Part shown: positions 56,801 to 64,000 of the stretch, one piece after another
Numbering within the stretch: position 1 is the first letter of the stretch
Layout: each line of letters opens with the position of its first letter
Assembly (NCBI GenBank): GCA_016110215.1
Contig: JADWQD010000008.1
Location: forward strand, 496,001 to 560,000
DNA: 64,000 nucleotides
From: Capronia americana
Lineage: Eukaryota > Ascomycota > Eurotiomycetes > Chaetothyriales > Herpotrichiellaceae
Direction: 5' to 3'
Notes under the pieces: generated by a model
Told to the model about the DNA's origin: nothing
Database searches by the model: none
What the model saw: only the letters and a program-made list of their open reading frames with translations
Position numbers and translations under genes: made by a program

Positions 56801-58157
56801 TTATTGAACGCAAAGCGGGACGATTCAGAAACGTGGCAGGCTAAAGACCAACAAAGCAACCGATTGCAGCGCCATTGGTGGAGTCGACATCTGGGGACTG
56901 TTTGAGATCAGCGGGGACATCATCAGGCGGCAATAGGGAAGAGGAATACGGCCGGATCTAGTTTGAGAGCTCTGCCTTGTCAGGTCCTGCCTGCTCAGCG
57001 ATGTGATGTCGCGGAAGCCGTGTTCGGAAATCGAAACAGCCGTGAGGAGAGGTCTTGAAGACTCGCTGCGGCGCTGGCCACGAGGTTGTTGGCGTCAGAT
57101 TGCCGGGGTTCCCTCCACATCGTCCTTTGTGCTGAGCGATGCTTGTCCGTTGTTGTTCTAGATCGGTCCGTACCGTGATGCCACCAGCATGCTTAGATAC
57201 TTCGATCCTCGGGGAAGTGAGAGAAGTTGTCCGCTCGCTGAGGGTCGTGCATTAGTGTGAAGAAAACGTCCACGGTCGGGCTGAATACCTGCTGAACATG
57301 GTTGACACGTCTTGTGCGCCAACCCCGGGTTGTTGACAGCACAATTTCCAACTGCAGTTGGGTTGTCAACCTCGGTGGAAGGCTCCATCACTCCTGGTAG
57401 AAGCCACTCCAGGCCAATTTGCTGTGGTCGAGTCTATAGTCGAGAAACTGAAACGGAGATGATCGCTTCTCGGATCAGTGCGAACTTGCCAACGCACAAC
57501 CCAGCCATACCGGGGAAGGATGGCTCCAAGCAAGGAAATCAACGGTAGCGAGGTCGAATACGAACTGTCAAATCAGCCAGCGGACAAAGAGGAGCTTTGC
57601 GAACATCGAGCCCGGCAGCTGCTGCCGCCTTTCCGATGATCAGTAAATGAAGCTGTGAATTGGGGCTGTACAGAGGCCTTGGGAGGAGCAAAAAAGGACC
57701 CAGGGGAGGCGGAGCGTCCATACCCCCTTGTTCCAGCCAAGGCAAACAACCCCAAGCCGCTATGGGCATCATTACGAGCATGAGCACTAGTATCAGCATG
57801 GGGTGTTCGACTGTGACATCTTGCAGCCGCAAGCTGGATCGGAACAGGGTTTCTCTTGCTACAGGGGCTATAGTACATCCATATACGAACGCCGCTCCAA
57901 GTCACATTTTAGTCAAACAGAATGCACGTTCATCCGGGGTCGTTTGCTATGGCATGCACCCCCTTTCGATCATCATACCAAATTGCCGACCAAAGAAAGC
58001 CACGATACCGCCCACTGCTCGTCCCTCCCACTTCCTTCGCTCCCCCAGGCGCACTACCCGTGCATGTTTTCACCACTAACACTCGTAATGCGGGTCATTA
58101 ATGTGGTATCCAATGTGATGACCTCCAACCCCGGATCTCAAGTGGGGAGGTCCTGCC
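53801..58157. other. 4.36 kb gene-poor interval
   Basis: Between the 3' ends of RPL34 and the forkhead gene I find no convincing coding sequence, RNA gene, long repeat or transposon. The longest open frame (55746-56243, minus, 165 codons) has composition and length expected by chance. Base composition looks similar to the rest. It could hold a non-coding RNA or eroded sequence. Confidence 0.5.
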
Positions 58158-59461
58158 TCACTCAGCATGAAATCTGACCAAGTCGCCGACATGCTGATCT
58201 CGCATCGATTGCAACAGGGCGTTTTGCATATGCATGTTCTCCTCCCCGTAAGCGAGGTTCTGCGGCCTCGGTTCCAGCTTGCTCTGCGGAGATAGCGAGT
58301 TGAACAGGTTGTTTTCGTCGGCTGCAAGGTTGTTTTCCACAGGTGTCATGGGCCAACTTCTCACAGCCGGTGGCAACTCGTGGTAGTCAAAACTTGGGTA
58401 ATCGCCGTAGTCCGAGTATGATGTGGTCGATGGACTCGCCGTGGACGTGGGGTCAGTAAACGCAGAGTGGTCCTGTTGTCTCCTTTTGGCTGAATTTCGT
58501 GCTGCCAGCCCACCTCTTGCCCCAGCTCTTTGGCGTTGAATAGCAGGCACTCGACCACCCAACGGCCTCTTGCCTGCCCCAGTCTTGCGGTATCTCGTGG
58601 TGGACTGAATGCCATTGTCGATCGCATCTTTGGTCAAGATCCACACACTTGTGGCCTTCCGAGAACTGCCCCGTGCACTTTCTTTGTCATTTTCGAATGC
58701 CTGTGGTAGTGTCAGTGAGCCGGATGTAACAGCGTAGATATTTCACCAACCTTGTTCATGGACAGATTGTGCCGAATGCTGTTCTGCCAGCCGTTTGATC
58801 CAGATTCTTGGGGTTTTGTGGTGTTGTGGCGAAACCATTCGTAGATCTCTCTGAGCATCATCCTATGTCCGGGCGCCTGCATTAAAGCCTCATAAATCAG
58901 TCGGGCGTAAGGCTTGTCATCAATAGCATCCTCGTCGGGTTCCACCGTCGGTAGCGGTCCACAATGCGCATATTCTGGTGATGAGGACCAAGGGCTCCGG
59001 GTACTGCCCTCCCCATAATACTGGCAAGCTGAGTGATGAAGCGAGGCAGGATGAGTCGTGTATGGGAAGAGAGGAAGATTGGTGGGATCTGGAATGTATT
59101 CAAGGTCGTTATTAATGAGCTGTGGATATGTGTAGACGGGTGGTCCCCATGTTGGCCCCAACTGGAAATCCGACAGTTGAAGCTGTGTGTTGCTGGGCAG
59201 GACGTGAGCTTGAGTAGGATGCGAAAGCTCAAATGACACATCTACCGGGGCCTCCAACTTGAGCAGGGGATGGATGTCTGGTTGATGCTGTTGTGCCTGA
59301 TATGCCTGCAGCTGAGAGACTGACGGAGGCAAGGTGTGCAAGTCTGGGTGGCCGAACGACGCCCTTGTCATGATATTTGAGAGATCAAGATCCACAAGAT
59401 CGTCGTAGGGCGCATAGTGATGGCTTCGAAGTTCAGCATCTACTCCTGCCATTTCACCCAT
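58158..59461 (-). CDS. Forkhead-domain transcription factor
   Basis: DNA-binding regulator in the nucleus. Two exons (59461-58751 and 58700-58158) join to 417 residues, with a 50-nt intron inside the DNA-binding domain. The forkhead domain runs from about residue 182 (DDKPYARLIYEALM) through MLREIYEWFRHNT and GWQNSIRHNLSMNK (recognition helix) to SVWILTKDAI. The N-terminal half is Gln/Pro/His-rich, and the tail is Ser/Asn-rich with a basic stretch just after the domain. The recognition-helix signature NSIRHNLS is intact. The upstream frame has only a TTG, so the ATG at 59461 (MGEMAGVDAE) is chosen; an additional 5' exon cannot be excluded. It resembles the single-forkhead regulators of Eurotiales, but I do not assign an orthologue. 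Confidence 0.88.
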
Positions 59462-61343
59462 GGAAACTCTGAAGGTGTTGACCGAGTTGGGATATGCCAG
59501 GCGCTCCTGATGTAAGAAGACCAAATGCGCACAAGAACAAACTCTGGATTCAAGGCGGAACAATAAGAAGGGCGATGTTTGTACTGCGAAGTGTGAGCAA
59601 CTGGGGAAAGAATCCTGTGCTTAAGGGTTGGAAGCAAAACAAAGAGGCAGAGACAGAATGGTATTATGCTAGAGCAAGCAATTGGCTCTGAAGTGCGTAT
59701 GTACCGTGTGGAATCACGCAAACAGGCAGGGGTAGGAAGGGGGGGAAGGAGTGGGTGCCGGAAGATGCAAACAAGGGCGTTCCTGAACCGACCTCATATG
59801 GCGTCTGCGCCGTAGGAGAAGACGCCTAGAAGCACTCGTTGCATGCTAGTACAGTACAATACTGTATCACATCTTTCCAGAGGAATCCGGGCTTTCTGAA
59901 GAATCTCCTATCCAATCAGAAGGTGAGCGCCGTGCGGAGCTCTGTACAACGCCCATTAGCTCAACGGCTTGTCATGTACGGGAGGGTGCATACTAGTTTG
60001 GTCTCAAATGCCAACCTGCAGTGGTCCACGCCCATCCTGCAGCAGGAAAATTTTGGTTTTGTGTTTTTGTCTTTGCTTGTGGGATGATACGAGGCTTGAC
60101 GATTAGACAAGCCATGTTGGAGCGTATATGACTTCACCGGAGAGATCAGCGGACCAGCTGTGAGGTGGGAGCGTCCGACACGATTTCCAGTAGAGAGAAT
60201 GCTGCGGAATATAACGGTCACGGTCTGGTGAAAGGTGGGACGCTGTAGAGATTCTCCGCCGGGTTGTTTTTGAAGTGGCTAGGGTCAATGCATCGTGTCG
60301 TGACGGACACCATCCCGCCCCATATCAAAAACTCAGAACCCGTGCTGCCATTGATCCGGATGCATCAGGCCGCAGATACTGGCCCTGATGTAGAGTAATG
60401 CTGGTGAAAGCCACTGACGCTGCTTGTAACTGTCTTCAATCTTTGTTCGGTTGAGCGTGCGGCGGACAACAAACCTTCAATTTCACCAGCAAGGACAGGC
60501 TGCAGGTGAGAACAGGTTAGCTACTATTGGTCTTCACACTTTGGGGTAGACGTAGAAAACCAGCGGGAGGGCATGATTCTGATATTCTCAAACGTGGCGG
60601 AGTGACTCCAAGGTGAGAAGAGGCCGAGAGAGCATGAAAAATTGTCCGACAAAAGCATCAAGTCTTGACTTGGCCAGTTGATCAATTGATGAGAAGTTAC
60701 GTAGCATCCTCATCGTGTCCTTCATCAGTCATGTCGTCGCTCATGTCGCCCATTGAAGCACCAAATGCCTCTGACTGAGACGAAGCAGGTGCTGGCAAGG
60801 TTTCGGAGCAGACGCCAAGTTGTTAGTCAGCCCAGTCCCGTGACCTCCAGCACCCGTTGTGAAGGCTGATTCTATTTGGCACTAGGCATTCCGTTAGGTG
60901 CGGCAAGCTTTTGTCGCTGGCAGTGCCCGGAGACTTCACTTCCGGGCCACCCAGCTGATTCCTTTGATCGACCAATCGACATCATAGGGCCTTGAGGGCG
61001 ACGTCAATGTATGCGAGCTTACTTTGCTGAGTGAGCCGTCATGCCCGGAGCAGCCTTTTCAGGGAAATGCCAATCAACACGCTCATTTTCTCAATCTCTC
61101 AACTGCGATTTCCCGCCTGACGACACCGCAAGACTAATCCTGCAGCTGCAGTGCCCTCTATCATTCTCGCGCCGAGTGACGGAAGCGGTCAACCCTTTCC
61201 GCGGCCTTCCTAAGGACTGAGGGTCCGGATACTCTCACTCATACAACATCACCCCATCTCCCCGGCTGAAACCCTGACCACTTGTTCCCTCCTCTTTCTT
61301 CTTTGTTCGAGCCCCGAGAACCAAGCAACTACAACGCGTCGTC
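59462..61343. promoter_or_regulatory. Long divergent upstream region of the forkhead and membrane-protein genes
   Basis: About 1.9 kb, longer than other promoters here, as is common for regulator genes. An acidic 41-codon open frame on the minus strand (60697-60822) ends in DDMTDEGHDEDAT and is noted as a finding. No other coding sequence. Confidence 0.45.
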
Positions 61344-62742
61344 ATGCCGGAAGTTGTGCGAGGCAGCCGTGCCAGTTTCCAAGTGGACCGGCCGCAACAT
61401 GGCTCCCTGGATGGACTGACTCCCTCATCGCCCGTGCGAGAAACTCGAAATGTCCACTTCGGGCCGGAGAGCCCCGACCTCAACAGGGAAGAAACGCCCA
61501 CTCCCGGTCTAAGAGCAGTTGATACGGGCCTCAGTACCATGTCTGGCACCGAACGAAGAAAGAGCCGAGAACAGGTGAGGAAAGAGCGGAAAGCCGAGCC
61601 TGAAAGAGACGCATATTATGACAGTCGTGCCGCCACGAAACGAGAGTTCCGCCGGAGAGCGAGTACCCTGCAAGAATACTATACACAGAATCCTACGCTG
61701 CTGCCGCAACTGCCCTTCACAATGAGACACGGCTGGAAAAGATGGAAATTGTTCTTCACAATATTCCTGATCATTGTCGACGCTTGTGTCATTCCAATCG
61801 TTCTATTCTACACCATGAAATTTATAGGCCACGTCGAAGGATGGATCAGTAAGTCTTGTCCCGTCGCTTATCGCGTACCCCTGCTGACTATCGTTGTGCC
61901 CAGTTTTCGCAGTTGTTGCTACCATCTGGGGTGGGCCAACCTACGTCGAGTTCGCAGTACGAAGCTGGCGACTTTGGAAGAAAGAGAACTTCTTCCGACC
62001 CCTCGGTTCTAATAACAAGTGGGCTTTCGACATTACGCACTGGATCTCCGTGTTGACCATAACCGCGGTCACGACACTCCTGATAGTGGGCAGCGCACCG
62101 CATATTGTCTGGATCCGTGTGCTCTCCATGCCTGCTCCTGCGTTATTGTACTGTATCGGAGGCTGTGTCTTCGCGCTCACCATGTGGAGTCTTGCCGGTA
62201 AAAGAGCGCCCTTCCGGATCAGTTCGACAGAAAAAGGCGGCGAGGTATATCCAGGAGTGTACTATCTCATCGAGGATGTCGTCTCTGTTAATGCCAGTGC
62301 CGGCAGGCCTTTCCGCGAAGCTCTGGCCGCTCGATACAAGGCGAGTCCGCGCTTCCGCAGGATGATCAAGGTCCAGTCTCTGTTTTGGTCAATTCCGGCG
62401 CTGATTGTTGCCATTGCGTGTACTGTGGTTATTTGCATTCACCCTGTTTCAAAAGACGTGGCCTATGGCATTGGTAAGGACCACCCCCGGAGCGCTTGAA
62501 GCGGAAATCGAATAGCTAACTCGGAACCTGCAGGCTGGGGCGTCCCTTTCGTTTGGGTCGGTATCTGGGTCCTCGTGACTATCCCCTGGGTTCGACATGA
62601 CATGCACAAGGAAACAGTGACATGGGAGGAGGATTGCGGCATCGCACCCGGCACGCGTCAGAAAGAGAAGCAACTGCAACTCGAGCCAACGGATTCCGAA
62701 CGCGAAACGCCGAAGGAGCCACTGCCCCAACCCGAACCCTAA
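61344..62742 (+). CDS. Multi-pass membrane protein of unknown function
   Basis: Three exons (61344-61848, 61904-62473, 62534-62742) join to 427 residues. The first ~125 residues are polar and charged (RRKSREQVRKERK; EFRRRAS) and probably cytosolic. About six hydrophobic helices follow: WKLFFTIFLIIVDACVIPIV, FAVVATIWGGPTYVEFAV, WISVLTITAVTTLLIVGSA, PAPALLYCIGGCVFALT, LFWSIPALIVAIACTVVI and GVPFVWVGIWVLVTIPW. The C-terminus is charged (KEKQLQLEPTDSERE). Both internal introns have clean GT-AG borders. I know this general pattern from uncharacterised fungal proteins but cannot name a family, a transport motif or an enzyme site. Start MPEVVRGSRA is the first ATG after a CT-rich leader. Confidence 0.8.
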
Positions 62743-63804
62743 GCGCTCGAGACTCATTCGAATTTTGTACAACCATTCTACCTTGTCGCTACGTTACTAC
62801 AAGATATTATGTGTTTGGGTGGGATTGGGAGCGCGAATTTTCTGCCGTCTGCTGCCCGCGTCTAGGCTATACCCTTCAAAATGTCGGTTCGTTCAAGCAT
62901 TCAAGCGTGAGGCATTGGATATCCCCATCAGTATATCTGGCATAAAGAGAGTGGCGTCACGGGGCCGGTACATACCAAGTTGTCACAACCTCGTAAACAT
63001 AATGACATAACTCGTTTTCCTTTTCGATCATCAAACTACTCACAGAGTACTGTGTTTTTCATCCCGTGTGCTCTTGCGCCCGACAGCTGTACTTTTCCGC
63101 CTGACAATCCTCCGCCTGCGCCTGACCTGCGGTACTGTAGCACGTCTTCGAGGCAAAGAATGCCCCGTCCCTCTCAAGTAAGTGGCCTGTCATCTCGACA
63201 AGACGCCTTGACCGCATGTGCAGGACAAGCAGAGCGTGGTTTCGGCCTTACTGGAGTCCATAAGCAATACGTCCGCAGGATGCCGGGAAATTAAAATCTT
63301 AGTTTCTTTCTTTTCGCTTGCCCTGCATGAAGGTAAGGAAGGAGGACCAGTCAATCAAGTTAGCCGTGCGCCCGTACAGTTGTCATCGAGCGTGGCAGTG
63401 CATGCATGCAGAAGCGAGCCTTGTGTGTCTGTGACTGCCTAACTACAGTACCGAGTAGGGAGCGTGTGGAAGAGCGGTCTTATGCTGGACTCGTGACTTG
63501 CCTGTTGTGTGGCGTTCGGGGGCCGAGGGATATCAGCATACTGTGTACGAGGTACGCGCGATATACTCGGTACAATCAGCATGTGGATCGGAGGCGAGTT
63601 CATCGACAAGTCGACCCCCAAGCGCGTGGTTAGGCGTATAATTCAATGGGTTTGGTGATTGAGGTAGTCATCGTCAGCCCCCTTGGTGGCCCGGCAGCCC
63701 AGGCTGATATTGACACCATTCAGCCCTTCAGCCTCAGCTCATCGCACCGCACTGCACCCACACCTTCCTGATGCACATGTGGTGATCGCAATGTCTCGAT
63801 CCAA
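62743..63804. other. Intergenic region between convergent genes
   Basis: About 1.06 kb between the membrane protein and cactin stops. Short open frames only; nothing recognised. Confidence 0.45.
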
Positions 63805-64000
63805 CTACTTGCGGTACACGATCCTCTTGAAACTAAAATGCAGGGTCAACACGCCCTTCTCAAACGTGCTCTTAAACCCCTTCTCGTGCTTGGCACTATA
63901 ATCCCAGTCACGATCCACAATCCGAAACGCAATATCCTCATACGGCGGACCGGACATGAACCTGATGATGCAGGTGTCTTCCTCGCCTGCTGGGGCCATT
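63805..64000 (-). CDS. Cactin homologue, C-terminal fragment (runs off the window)
   Basis: Spliceosome-associated nuclear protein in eukaryotes. Only the last ~65 residues are in the window; the gene continues past the right edge. The sequence DTCIIRFMSGPPYEDIAFRI followed by WDYSAKHEKGFKSTFEKGVL and FSFKRIVYRK then stop matches the highly conserved C-terminus of cactin (CIIRF-GPPYEDIAF, WEYS-KGFK-TFERGIL-FNFKR pattern). The methionine at 63999 is internal, not the start. Confidence 0.88.
   Translation of the reverse strand, partial: MAPAGEEDTCIIRFMSGPPYEDIAFRIVDRDWDYSAKHEKGFKSTFEKGVLTLHFSFKRIVYRK

Noticed and set aside
1..64000. tRNA, 5S rRNA, transposon or CRISPR-like structures
   Set aside because: No T-loop/acceptor pairs, transposase or reverse-transcriptase motifs, or regularly spaced repeats were found on reading; a tRNAscan or TE-library run would be decisive.

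Overview
The window is nuclear DNA of a filamentous ascomycete (Pezizomycotina). The evidence is short introns of about 50-110 nt with GTRNGT donors, tight gene spacing, a HET-domain protein, fungal-type cytochromes P450, a Fet3/Ftr1 iron-uptake pair and many MFS transporters. The overall style fits Eurotiomycetes, but the species cannot be fixed from the sequence alone. I recognise no tRNA, rRNA, CRISPR or intact transposon.

Left part (0.6-13 kb): a metabolic block that looks like carbohydrate or sugar-acid catabolism. It holds a sugar porter (582-2788, +), a D-2-hydroxyacid dehydrogenase (3499-4747, -), an intronless P450 (5410-7023, +), an aldo/keto reductase with ten introns (7838-9636, +), a class II ketose-bisphosphate-type aldolase (10971-11843, +) and, tail to tail with it, a DenD-like NAD-dependent dehydrogenase of the D-erythronate type (11979-13031, -). 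No sugar-acid kinase is visible.

Iron block (14-19 kb): a membrane-anchored multicopper ferroxidase (14054-16221, -) and an Ftr1 iron permease (17855-19011, +) diverge from a 1.6 kb promoter. That promoter carries four exact ATCWGATAA GATA-factor sites and two CCAAT boxes, the pattern expected for siderophore/iron regulation by an SreA-type repressor.

Middle (20-45 kb): an acidic protein of unknown function, an ERCC6L2/Rad26L-like SNF2 helicase, a TauD-type dioxygenase, a single-pass Ser/Thr-rich surface protein, a decayed P450 pseudogene (about 32.44-33.25 kb), an allantoate-type MFS permease, a small secreted protein, a HET-domain protein and a DHA1 (polyamine-type) MFS transporter. This is accessory-type gene content.

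Right part (45-64 kb): conserved housekeeping genes. PRP8 (45600-52847, -; 2363 aa, three coding exons, no intein) diverges from ribosomal protein L34 (53290-53800, +). After a 4.4 kb gene-poor gap come a forkhead transcription factor (58158-59461, -), a six-helix membrane protein (61344-62742, +) and, at the right edge, the C-terminal end of a cactin homologue (63805 onward, -).

Gene models were joined by hand from splice signals. Where exon lengths were summed they give intact frames.
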